A stretch of DNA of 64,000 nt. It comes from Caldatribacterium sp964426875 (GTDB taxonomy: Bacteria > Atribacterota > Atribacteria > Atribacterales > Caldatribacteriaceae). The notes below the pieces were generated by a model. The model was not told where the DNA came from, ran no database searches, and worked only from the letters and a program-made list of their open reading frames with translations. Below are positions 8,516 through 16,054 of this stretch, one piece after another. The stretch's first letter is position 1. Each line of letters opens with the position of its first letter. The stretch is taken from assembly GCA_964426875.1 (NCBI GenBank), contig CAYRSB010000001.1, positions 229,655 to 293,654 on the forward strand, written 5' to 3'. A program made the translations under genes and the position numbers.

Positions 8516-10948
8516 ATGAGGTTCGATCAGTTTACCGAAAAAGCCAAAGAGGCCATTGCTTTGGCCCAGGATTTGCTCTTAGAGTATCACCACAACCAAC
8601 TTGATGTAGAGCATCTTCTCCTCGCCCTTTTGAAACAGCCCGACGGGTTGGCTTCTCAAATTATCGAGCGTTGTGGGGTGGATACTAAGATCATTGAAAG
8701 AGAGCTCGAGGAGGCTTTGGAGCGTTTTCCCAAGATCTACTATCAGGGTTCCCAGGAAGCGCAGATATACATCACCCCCCGGGCGAAATCGGTTTTGAAC
8801 GGGGCGGAAGAGGAGGCCAAGCGATTGAAGGATGAGTATGTAGGGGTGGAACACCTTCTTGTAGCTATCGTTCGGGAGGAAACGGGTACAAGTTACCGTG
8901 TCCTCCGTTCCCATGGTATTGAGGTTGAGAAGATTTACCGGGCCCTGCAGGAGATTCGGGGACAACGCCGAGTAGACGATCCCCATGCAGAGGGTAAGTA
9001 CATGGCCCTTGAGCGCTACGGGAGGGACCTGACAAAGCTTGCTCGGGAAGGAAAGCTTGACCCGGTTATCGGCCGGGAGGAAGAGATACGAAGAGTTATT
9101 CAGATTCTCAGCCGTCGCACGAAAAATAACCCGGTGCTCATCGGAGACCCTGGAGTGGGAAAAACCGCCATCGTTGAGGGTCTTGCTCAAAAAATCGTTA
9201 GGGGTGACGTTCCTGAGAATCTCAAGAACAAGCGTATCGTGGCACTCGATATGGGGGCGCTTCTTGCTGGAGCGAAGTTTCGAGGCGAATTTGAGGAACG
9301 CCTCAAAGCGGTTCTCGAGGAAGTTCAGAAGTCGGAAGGGAAAATCGTTCTCTTTATTGATGAACTCCATACTGTGGTTGGAGCGGGGGCAGCGGAAGGA
9401 GCAATTGATGCAGCAAATCTTTTGAAACCGGCGTTGGCCAGAGGAGAGTTGCGTTGCATTGGTGCTACGACCCTTGATGAGTATCGGAAGTACATCGAGA
9501 AAGACCCTGCCTTGGAGCGACGTTTCCAGCCGGTGTATGTGGGTGAGCCAAGTGTGGAGGAAACAAAGGAAATATTGCAGGGTTTGCGAGACCGCTATGA
9601 GGCACATCATCGGGTAAAAATCAGTGATGAGGCAATATGTGCCGCGTGCGAGCTCTCGAGCAAGTACATTACTGATCGTTTCCTTCCGGACAAGGCTATC
9701 GACCTTATGGATGAGGCAGCGAGCAAGAAGAGAATCGAGACAGAAAGCGTTCCACGAGAATTGCGAGAGATGGAGGAAAGGTTACAACAACTCGCCAAAG
9801 AAGGTATGGCTGCAGTGCAAGCTCAAGAGTATGAAAAGGCTGCCCGCTTACGGGACGAGGCGGAAGCATTGCAGAAGCATTATCAGGAGGAAAAGGAGAA
9901 GTGGCTTAGGCAGAGGGCTTTGAACGAGATAGTTACCGAAGAGGACATCGCTGAGGTGGTTTCGAGTTGGACCGGTATACCCGTGTCAAAACTTCTTGAA
10001 GAAGAGCGCGAAAAACTTCTTAACATGGAAGGAGAACTTCACAAAAGGGTTGTGGACCAACAAGAGGCAGTTCATGCGGTGGCAGAGGCCATTCGTCGTT
10101 CCCGTGCCGGTATTTCCGAGGGAAAGCGACCCATAGGATCTTTTCTCTTTCTTGGTCCTACCGGGGTTGGTAAGACCGAACTCGCCAAGGCTTTGGCAGA
10201 GTTCCTTTTTGGGGACGAAGGTGCCCTTCTGCGTCTTGACATGTCAGAGTACATGGAGAAACATACGGTTTCTCGTCTCATTGGTGCCCCTCCCGGCTAC
10301 GTTGGCTATGAGGAAGGTGGACAGCTCACGGAGGTGGTACGGCGTAGACCTTACCAGGTGATTCTATTTGACGAAGTAGAGAAGGCGCATCCCGATGTTT
10401 TTAACATCTTCTTGCAGATTCTTGATGACGGTCGTCTGACGGATGGTCAAGGAAGAACTGTGGATTTTTCCAACACCGTGGTCGTTATGACCTCAAACCT
10501 GGGAAGCCTCTACTTTCGAGGCATCGATCCGGAGAGCAAAGAAGAGGTAAGGAGGGCAAAAGAGAAAGTCCTTGGAGAGGTTCATCGTCATTTCAAACCG
10601 GAGTTCATAAATCGCATTGACGAAATCATCGTTTTTCAACCCCTCACCCGTCGAGAAATCAAGGAAATTGTGGACCTTCTTATTGCCCGGCTCAAGAGAC
10701 GTCTTGAAGAACAGGGAATGGGTATCGTCCTTACCGAGGGGGCCAAGGATTACCTTGCCGAAAGAGGTTATGACCCAGATTTTGGGGCCCGTCCACTACG
10801 GAGACTCATTCAACGAGAGATTGAAAGCCCACTCTCTGGAGAACTCATTCGGGGCACTTTCCAACCTGGAGACGTCATTGAGGTGTACCTTGAGGGAGAA
10901 AGTTTCAGATTTCGTCGTCTCTCAGCCAAAGAAGAGGCAAGGGTATAA
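8516..10948 (+). CDS. clpB: Hsp100 Clp ATPase, ClpB-like with a short ClpC-like middle domain
   Basis: A double-ring AAA+ unfoldase of 810 residues. The start is the ATG at 8516 (MRFDQFTEKA), 5 bases after AAAGGAGTGA. Order: Clp-N repeats (1-145), AAA-1 with GDPGVGKTA near 210 and FIDELHTV, a short middle domain with a UVR-like stretch (AVQAQEYEKAARLRDEAEAL, about 430-450), AAA-2 with GPTGVGKTE near 547 and the C-terminal GARPLRRLIQ domain. N-terminus and AAA modules read as ClpB; the middle is about 60 residues, far shorter than the ClpB coiled-coil propeller, and resembles ClpC. I see no [LIV]GF loop for ClpP docking. Its place in an hspR-dnaJ operon favours a disaggregase role. ClpC remains the alternative name. 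Confidence 0.85.
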   Translation: MRFDQFTEKAKEAIALAQDLLLEYHHNQLDVEHLLLALLKQPDGLASQIIERCGVDTKIIERELEEALERFPKIYYQGSQEAQIYITPRAKSVLNGAEEEAKRLKDEYVGVEHLLVAIVREETGTSYRVLRSHGIEVEKIYRALQEIRGQRRVDDPHAEGKYMALERYGRDLTKLAREGKLDPVIGREEEIRRVIQILSRRTKNNPVLIGDPGVGKTAIVEGLAQKIVRGDVPENLKNKRIVALDMGALLAGAKFRGEFEERLKAVLEEVQKSEGKIVLFIDELHTVVGAGAAEGAIDAANLLKPALARGELRCIGATTLDEYRKYIEKDPALERRFQPVYVGEPSVEETKEILQGLRDRYEAHHRVKISDEAICAACELSSKYITDRFLPDKAIDLMDEAASKKRIETESVPRELREMEERLQQLAKEGMAAVQAQEYEKAARLRDEAEALQKHYQEEKEKWLRQRALNEIVTEEDIAEVVSSWTGIPVSKLLEEEREKLLNMEGELHKRVVDQQEAVHAVAEAIRRSRAGISEGKRPIGSFLFLGPTGVGKTELAKALAEFLFGDEGALLRLDMSEYMEKHTVSRLIGAPPGYVGYEEGGQLTEVVRRRPYQVILFDEVEKAHPDVFNIFLQILDDGRLTDGQGRTVDFSNTVVVMTSNLGSLYFRGIDPESKEEVRRAKEKVLGEVHRHFKPEFINRIDEIIVFQPLTRREIKEIVDLLIARLKRRLEEQGMGIVLTEGAKDYLAERGYDPDFGARPLRRLIQREIESPLSGELIRGTFQPGDVIEVYLEGESFRFRRLSAKEEARV

Positions 10949-10992
10949 AAGGGACTTTGTTAAAATAATGAAGTATGTTCCTGGAGATGCGG

Positions 10993-11021
10993 TTGAGATG
11001 TCCTCTGTGGTCGTTTATAAT
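10993..11021 (+). promoter_or_regulatory. Promoter of the redox (hydrogenase) operon
   Basis: TTGAGA at 10993-10998 and a perfect TATAAT at 11016-11021 are 17 bases apart. Transcription would begin about 11028, between the clpB stop and the first nuoE-like start at 11055. This also supports that start over upstream in-frame codons. Confidence 0.7.
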
Positions 11022-11054
11022 ATGAGAAAACTCGACCGCAGGGGGATAGAGACC

Positions 11055-11537
11055 ATGCAAATCACGGCGGAGAGAAGTCTAAAAGAAGAGGAGCTTCTCC
11101 TTGAACAGGTTTTGGAGCGATTTCGGGGGAAACCGGGTGCCCTCATCCAGGCTTTGCACAGTGCGCAAAACGTCGTAGGGTATCTCCCCCCCTGGGTGCT
11201 CAAGAAGGTTTCGCAGGTGCTTGATGTTCCCTTGAGTGAAGTCTATGGAGTGGTCACTTTTTACCACTTTTTCTCTATGAAACCAAGGGGGAGGCACGTC
11301 ATCCAAGTTTGCCTTGGGACGGCCTGTTACGTTCGGGGAGGTCAAGAGATTCTCGAGCGTTTGAAAAAAGAACTCCAGGTAGAGGTTGGAGGTGTAACTC
11401 CGGACGGTTTGTATTCTCTTGAAGTAATGCGTTGTGCCGGGGCGTGTGGACTTGCTCCGGTTATGAGAGTGGACAACGACGTTCACAAGAGGGTGAATCC
11501 GTCAAAAGTTATAGAAATCTTGAAGGATTATCAGTGA
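11055..11537 (+). CDS. NuoE-like [2Fe-2S] subunit, first copy
   Basis: A 160-residue thioredoxin-fold iron-sulfur protein of the NuoE/HydC/StnC/HndA family, which passes electrons to or from the flavin subunit. The cluster ligands are present: CLGTACYVRGG (C-x4-C) and RCAGACGLAPV (C-x3-C). A helical N-terminal domain carries GALIQALHSAQNVVGYLP. The start MQITAERSLK is chosen because AGGGGGAT lies just upstream and a promoter overlaps any longer version. It heads a seven-gene operon and probably partners the NuoF-GltD fusion encoded two genes later. Which NuoE copy serves which flavin subunit is inferred from gene order only. Confidence 0.88.
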   Translation: MQITAERSLKEEELLLEQVLERFRGKPGALIQALHSAQNVVGYLPPWVLKKVSQVLDVPLSEVYGVVTFYHFFSMKPRGRHVIQVCLGTACYVRGGQEILERLKKELQVEVGGVTPDGLYSLEVMRCAGACGLAPVMRVDNDVHKRVNPSKVIEILKDYQ

Positions 11538-11543
11538 CGATTC

Positions 11544-12164
11544 ATGAAGGAGCTCTCTCTGCACATACTGGACCTTGTTGAAAATGCGATTCGAGCCGAG
11601 GCAAAACGTATTGAGATATTCATCATAGAGGATTCTGAGAGAGACCTCCTTGAAATATCCATTAAGGATGACGGTGTGGGGATGGACGAGAAAACAAAAG
11701 AGAAAGCATTTGACCCCTTTTTCTCCACCAAGGGCAAGAGGGTTGGTATAGGCATTCCCCTTATGGCCCAACTCGCCAAGCAGTGTGGTGGACATCTTGA
11801 GATTGTGTCGGAAGAAGGCAAAGGTACTCTGGTAAGGGCTTTTTTTCAAAGAAGTCATATTGACCTACCCCCTTTGGGAGACATTCCTGAAACGCTTTTT
11901 GTCCTTCTTGCCTCTCATCCAGAGATTGATTTTGTGTTTCATCACAGGGTGGACGGGCGGAGTTTCCGCTTCGAAAGCCGCAAAATCCTGGAAGAGCTGG
12001 GGCTTGAGAGTTTTGCTGAGGACGGTCCTTTTCTCGTCTCCTTGAGGGATTGGATTGCTCATCAAGAGAACATGTTGAGGGAGGGAACACGCAGTGAAAA
12101 TCACAAGCATCGAGGATTTGAGGCGGATCAGGGAAGAAGCTCAGAAGAGGTCCCTTCTCCGTGA
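11544..12164 (+). CDS. Histidine-kinase-like ATPase protein of the hydrogenase operon
   Basis: A 206-residue protein whose first half is a GHKL ATPase domain: N-box HILDLVENAIRAEA, G1 box DDGVGMD, and TKGKRVGIGIP. There is no phospho-acceptor histidine domain, no sensor domain and no membrane segment. Such stand-alone HATPase proteins occur inside [FeFe] hydrogenase operons of Clostridia and Thermotogales, where their role is not established; a regulatory or anti-sigma-like job is a guess. The last 71 bases overlap the next gene in another frame, and the C-terminal tail (after about residue 180) is polar and unlike the rest, so it may be a by-product of the overlap. Confidence 0.75.
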   Translation: MKELSLHILDLVENAIRAEAKRIEIFIIEDSERDLLEISIKDDGVGMDEKTKEKAFDPFFSTKGKRVGIGIPLMAQLAKQCGGHLEIVSEEGKGTLVRAFFQRSHIDLPPLGDIPETLFVLLASHPEIDFVFHHRVDGRSFRFESRKILEELGLESFAEDGPFLVSLRDWIAHQENMLREGTRSENHKHRGFEADQGRSSEEVPSP

Positions 12165-12462
12165 GGGAAAGGCAGAGCTCCGAGTCGTGGTCCACATGGG
12201 AACATGTGGTATTGCTGCCGGGGCAAGGCAGGTTCTGGCGGCCATCCTTGACGAAGTGGCTAAGCGAAATCTTGCAAATGTCTTGGTTACTCAGGCAGGA
12301 TGTATCGGGCTTTGCGATCGGGAGCCCTTGGTAAGCGTGGAAAAGGGAACGGAACGCATCCTCTATGGCGATCTCACTCCAGACAAAGCTCGCCAGATTG
12401 TGGCTTCTCACATTGTCAACGGGCAGATCATCGGGGATTGGGTTGTACATACCGAGCACTGA
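12094..12462 (+). CDS. Thioredoxin-like [2Fe-2S] protein, HndB-like
   Basis: A 122-residue small ferredoxin-type protein. The GTG start follows GAGGGAGG and lies inside the HATPase gene. After an N-terminal helix the fold shows HMGTCGIAAGA and QAGCIGLCD; I count three cysteines in these motifs, as in HndB of NADP-reducing hydrogenases. It probably carries a [2Fe-2S] cluster and shuttles electrons to a NuoF-type subunit, or substitutes for an N-terminal domain of one. It is followed by the NuoF-GltD fusion after 19 bases. Its exact partner is not readable from sequence. Confidence 0.8.
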   Translation: MKITSIEDLRRIREEAQKRSLLREGKAELRVVVHMGTCGIAAGARQVLAAILDEVAKRNLANVLVTQAGCIGLCDREPLVSVEKGTERILYGDLTPDKARQIVASHIVNGQIIGDWVVHTEH

Positions 12463-12481
12463 AAGTGGGAGGTAGAATAGA

Positions 12482-15400
12482 GTGAACTTCGAACGAAGTC
12501 AGGTTCTTCTTTGCGCAGGCGCGGCCTGTATCTCTTCCGGTGCTCTTCGAGTGAAGGAAGCGTTCCTCCGGGAGATGCAGAAAAATGGTTTAGAAGGGGA
12601 AATACGCCTTGTAGAAACGGGTTGTGTCGGTCCTTGCAACCTTGGTCCCTTGGCTATTGTCTATCCTGAGGGTGTCTTCTATCAAAAACTTACCCCTGAA
12701 GATGCTAAGGACATAGTGATGGAGCACCTCCTCAAAGGACGGGTGGTGGAACGCCTCTTGTACCAACCTCCCCAGGAAGAGCGCAAAAAGTTTTTGCGGG
12801 AAATCGCTTTTTTTGGAAAACAAAAAAAGATTGCCTTGCAAAATTGTGGCTTTATCGACCCTCTCAACATTGAGGAGTACATCGCCCGTGACGGTTACAT
12901 GGCCCTGGCCAGGGTTCTTACGGAGATGACTCCGGAAGAGGTCATAGAAGTTGTGAAACGTTCTGGTCTTCGGGGTCGAGGAGGAGCCGGTTTTCCCACC
13001 GGGCTCAAGTGGGAACTCACGAGGAAAGCAAAGGGGGAGAGAAAATATATCATTTGCAATGCCGACGAAGGGGATCCTGGCGCTTTTATGGACCGAAGTA
13101 TTCTTGAAGGAGACCCCCACTCTATCCTCGAGGCTATGGCCATTGCCGGTTACGCCATAGGGGCACAAGAGGGGTACATCTATGTCCGAGCAGAGTACCC
13201 CTTGGCAGTGGAACGCCTGCAGTACGCTATTGAACGGGCTCGGGAATACGGGCTCTTGGGGAAGAATATCTTGGGGAGTCATTTCTCCTTTGACGTCGAA
13301 ATTCGCATCGGTGCAGGTGCCTTTGTTTGTGGAGAAGAAACAGCTCTCATTGCTTCGGTTGAGGGCAAACGTGGCATGCCTCGTCCAAGGCCTCCTTTTC
13401 CTGCCCAGCAAGGTCTTTGGGGCCAACCCACAGTCATCAACAACGTTGAGACCTACGCCAACATCCCCCCCATCATCCTCAATGGACCAGAGTGGTTCGC
13501 AAGTATTGGTACCGAGGATAGCAAAGGCACAAAGGTTTTTGCTCTGGCTGGGGATGTGGTGAATACCGGCCTTGTGGAGGTCCCTATGGGCATTACCCTT
13601 GGAGAGGTCGTGTATGACCTGGGAGGAGGCATGAGGGACGGAAAAAGGCTCAAGGCAGTTCAGATTGGGGGACCTTCGGGGGGTTGTATCCCGGTAGAGC
13701 ACCTCAACACTCCCATCGACTATGATTCTCTTAAAAAGCTTGGAGCCATCATGGGTTCCGGAGGACTCATCGTGATGGATGAGGACACCTGCATGGTAGA
13801 CCTCGCCCGCTTTTTCTTGGAGTTCGTACAGGATGAGTCCTGTGGAAAATGTACTCCCTGCCGAATTGGGACGAAGAGAATGCTTGAAATCCTTGAGAGA
13901 ATCGTTTCTGGTGAGGGGAGGGAGGGGGATATCGAGCTTCTCGAAAATCTCGCTGAGCAGATTAAATCTACTGCTCTCTGCGGGTTAGGACAGACGGCTC
14001 CCAACCCTGTACTCAGTACTTTGAAATATTTCCGTGAGGAATATGAAGCTCACATTCGGGAGAAACGGTGTCCTGCAGTGGTGTGTCGTCCTCTCTTTAG
14101 GGCTCCCTGTCAGCATGCTTGCCCTTTGGGAATAGACATCCCTACATACATTGCCTTGGCGAAAGAAGGCGATTACATTGGAGCCTTGCAGGTCATTCGA
14201 GAGGACAACCCACTGCCTTCTGTGTGTGGAAGAGTGTGCCATAGACCCTGTGAATCTAAATGTCGGCGAGGACAACTTGATGAACCTGTGGCTATCGATG
14301 ACATCAAGCGATTTATAGCTGATTATGCTCGGAAGAATCGCATTGCCCTCCCTGTAGTTATGGAGAGAAAGCGAGACCAGTCCGTGGCCATTGTAGGTTC
14401 TGGCCCGGCGGGTCTTGCCTGTGCGTATTACCTGGCCCGATTTGGCTATTCTGTTACCGTTTTTGAGGCTTTACCAGTTGCTGGGGGGATGCTCGCCGCC
14501 GGTATTCCCGTGTATCGCCTGCCGCGTGAGGCGCTTGAATACGACCTTGCTCAGATAAAGGCCATGGGAGTACGCATTGAGTGCAACAAGACGTTGGGTA
14601 AGGACTTCAGTTTGTCCGAGCTTCAGGAGAAATTCGATGCCGTCTTCTTAGCCATCGGGGCATGGAAGAACATACCTCTGGGCATCCCTGGAGAGGACCT
14701 TGAAGGGGTTGTTCCGGCCCTTGAATTTCTCAAGAAGGTCAATTTGGGAGGCGAAATCCCAAGATCCAGAAAGGCAGTCGTTGTGGGAGGAGGGAATGCC
14801 GCCATGGATGCGGCACGGACACTCCTTCGTTTCGGAGCCGAAGTCCACGTTGCCTATCGGCGCACGAGAAGTGAAATGCCTGCCATTCCCGAGGAGATTG
14901 AGGATGCGGAGAAAGAAGGTATTATTTTCCACTTCCTTGTGGCTCCTCTCGAGGTGACGGGGGAAAATGGCAGGGTGCGGGGCATCCGCTTCCAGAGGAT
15001 GCGCCTTGGAGAGTTTGACAGGAGTGGTAGAAAAAGACCTGTACCTGTTGAGGGAGCCGAGCTTTTTCTTGAGTGTGACCTTGTGGTGAGTGCGGTGGGT
15101 CAAAAGCCTGATCTTCCCCAGATGGGTGACGGTCTTTTGTTAGATGCTTGGGGGAATATTCAGGTTAATCGGTATACTCTTGCCACCTCTCTTGAAGGGG
15201 TATTTGCAGGAGGTGACGCTGTGGGTCAGGAAGCAACTGTCGTTCATGCCATGGCTTTGGGCAAGAAAGCAGCTTACAGTATTCACGACTACCTTCGTCG
15301 AAAGAGTGGAGAAGAGGAAGAAGTTGTGGTACATCCGGAGCGTCCGAGGGTACTTGAGGAATCCCCAGCGGTCCAGGAAATTCCCCGAGTACGACCACCA

Positions 15401-15559
15401 GAACTCCCGGTCCAGGAGAGAGTGTGTGGGTTTGCTGAGGTGAAGCTCTGTTTCGACGAAGAGGCGGTACGAAAAGAGGTTGAGCGCTGCCTCCGTTGCG
15501 ATCTTGAGAAGGTGATGAAGCATTATCAGGAAATGGCTCTGGTGGAGGAGGGAAACTAA
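12482..15559 (+). CDS. NuoF-GltD fusion flavoprotein, Stn-type transhydrogenase candidate
   Basis: A 1025-residue fusion. Order: thioredoxin-like [2Fe-2S] domain 1-100 (C11, C16, C48, C52); NuoF FMN/NADH domain about 130-375 (GRGGAGFPTGLKWE, NADEGDPGAFMDR); SLBB; [4Fe-4S] site ESCGKCTPCR near 452; then, where HydB proteins carry a ferredoxin tail, a GltD/NfnB-type module: two [4Fe-4S] motifs (CQHACPLGIDIPTYI near 542; CGRVCHRPCESKCRRG), an FAD site GSGPAGLACAYYLA near 637 and an NAD(P) site VVVGGGNAAMDAAR near 766. One chain could thus couple NADH, NADPH and ferredoxin, as the separate subunits of Sporomusa-type Nfn do. Bifurcation is inference. Parts of its NuoF region are nearly identical in DNA to hydB downstream. 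Confidence 0.88.
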   Translation: MNFERSQVLLCAGAACISSGALRVKEAFLREMQKNGLEGEIRLVETGCVGPCNLGPLAIVYPEGVFYQKLTPEDAKDIVMEHLLKGRVVERLLYQPPQEERKKFLREIAFFGKQKKIALQNCGFIDPLNIEEYIARDGYMALARVLTEMTPEEVIEVVKRSGLRGRGGAGFPTGLKWELTRKAKGERKYIICNADEGDPGAFMDRSILEGDPHSILEAMAIAGYAIGAQEGYIYVRAEYPLAVERLQYAIERAREYGLLGKNILGSHFSFDVEIRIGAGAFVCGEETALIASVEGKRGMPRPRPPFPAQQGLWGQPTVINNVETYANIPPIILNGPEWFASIGTEDSKGTKVFALAGDVVNTGLVEVPMGITLGEVVYDLGGGMRDGKRLKAVQIGGPSGGCIPVEHLNTPIDYDSLKKLGAIMGSGGLIVMDEDTCMVDLARFFLEFVQDESCGKCTPCRIGTKRMLEILERIVSGEGREGDIELLENLAEQIKSTALCGLGQTAPNPVLSTLKYFREEYEAHIREKRCPAVVCRPLFRAPCQHACPLGIDIPTYIALAKEGDYIGALQVIREDNPLPSVCGRVCHRPCESKCRRGQLDEPVAIDDIKRFIADYARKNRIALPVVMERKRDQSVAIVGSGPAGLACAYYLARFGYSVTVFEALPVAGGMLAAGIPVYRLPREALEYDLAQIKAMGVRIECNKTLGKDFSLSELQEKFDAVFLAIGAWKNIPLGIPGEDLEGVVPALEFLKKVNLGGEIPRSRKAVVVGGGNAAMDAARTLLRFGAEVHVAYRRTRSEMPAIPEEIEDAEKEGIIFHFLVAPLEVTGENGRVRGIRFQRMRLGEFDRSGRKRPVPVEGAELFLECDLVVSAVGQKPDLPQMGDGLLLDAWGNIQVNRYTLATSLEGVFAGGDAVGQEATVVHAMALGKKAAYSIHDYLRRKSGEEEEVVVHPERPRVLEESPAVQEIPRVRPPELPVQERVCGFAEVKLCFDEEAVRKEVERCLRCDLEKVMKHYQEMALVEEGN

Positions 15560-16042
15560 ATGGAACATACGACGACGAGTACCCCCCTTGTGTATCAGGA
15601 TGTGGAGGAAATTATTGGTAAGTACCAAGGAGAGCGAACACCTCTTCTTTGTGTTTTGGAGGAGATTCAAAAGAAGTGGGGGTACCTTCCCAAGGACATC
15701 TTGGCCTATGTGGCAAAGCGCCTTGAGGTTCCGGCCAGTACCGTGTATGGTGTAGCTACGTTTTACTCTTTTCTCGAGACGAAGCCGGTAGGGAAGCATG
15801 TGATTCGGGTTTGCAAGAGTACCCCTTGTCACGTAAGAGGGGCAACTAACGTTCTTGAGACTCTTAAAAAAGAGCTGGGTATCCGGGAGGGAGAGACGAC
15901 AAAGAACGGCAAGTTTACTCTTGAGGTGACGAGTTGCCTTGGGGTGTGCGGAGTGGCTCCGGCAATGATGGTGAATGATGTCACATACGGGAATCTCAAC
16001 GAGGAGCGAATCCGGGAAGTCCTTGCACTTTACCGGGACTGA
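15560..16042 (+). CDS. hydC: HydC, NuoE-like subunit of the [FeFe] hydrogenase
   Basis: A 160-residue [2Fe-2S] protein of the same family as the first nuoE copy but clearly diverged from it. Cluster ligands: CKSTPCHVRGA (C-x4-C) and SCLGVCGVAPA (C-x3-C). The VYGVATFYSFL strand is typical. The start is immediately after the stop of the fusion gene, and the hydB-like gene follows after a GAGGAGGT ribosome site, so it is in the hydC-hydB-hydA order known for trimeric electron-bifurcating hydrogenases. It should sit on HydB and relay electrons between NADH-linked FMN and HydA. Confidence 0.9.
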   Translation: MEHTTTSTPLVYQDVEEIIGKYQGERTPLLCVLEEIQKKWGYLPKDILAYVAKRLEVPASTVYGVATFYSFLETKPVGKHVIRVCKSTPCHVRGATNVLETLKKELGIREGETTKNGKFTLEVTSCLGVCGVAPAMMVNDVTYGNLNEERIREVLALYRD

Positions 16043-16054
16043 GGAGGTATCGTG

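Noticed and set aside
10960..10985. Rex redox-repressor site (TTGTTAA half) before the hydrogenase promoter
   Set aside because: Only one half-site is present and the second half does not match; it is also upstream of the -35.
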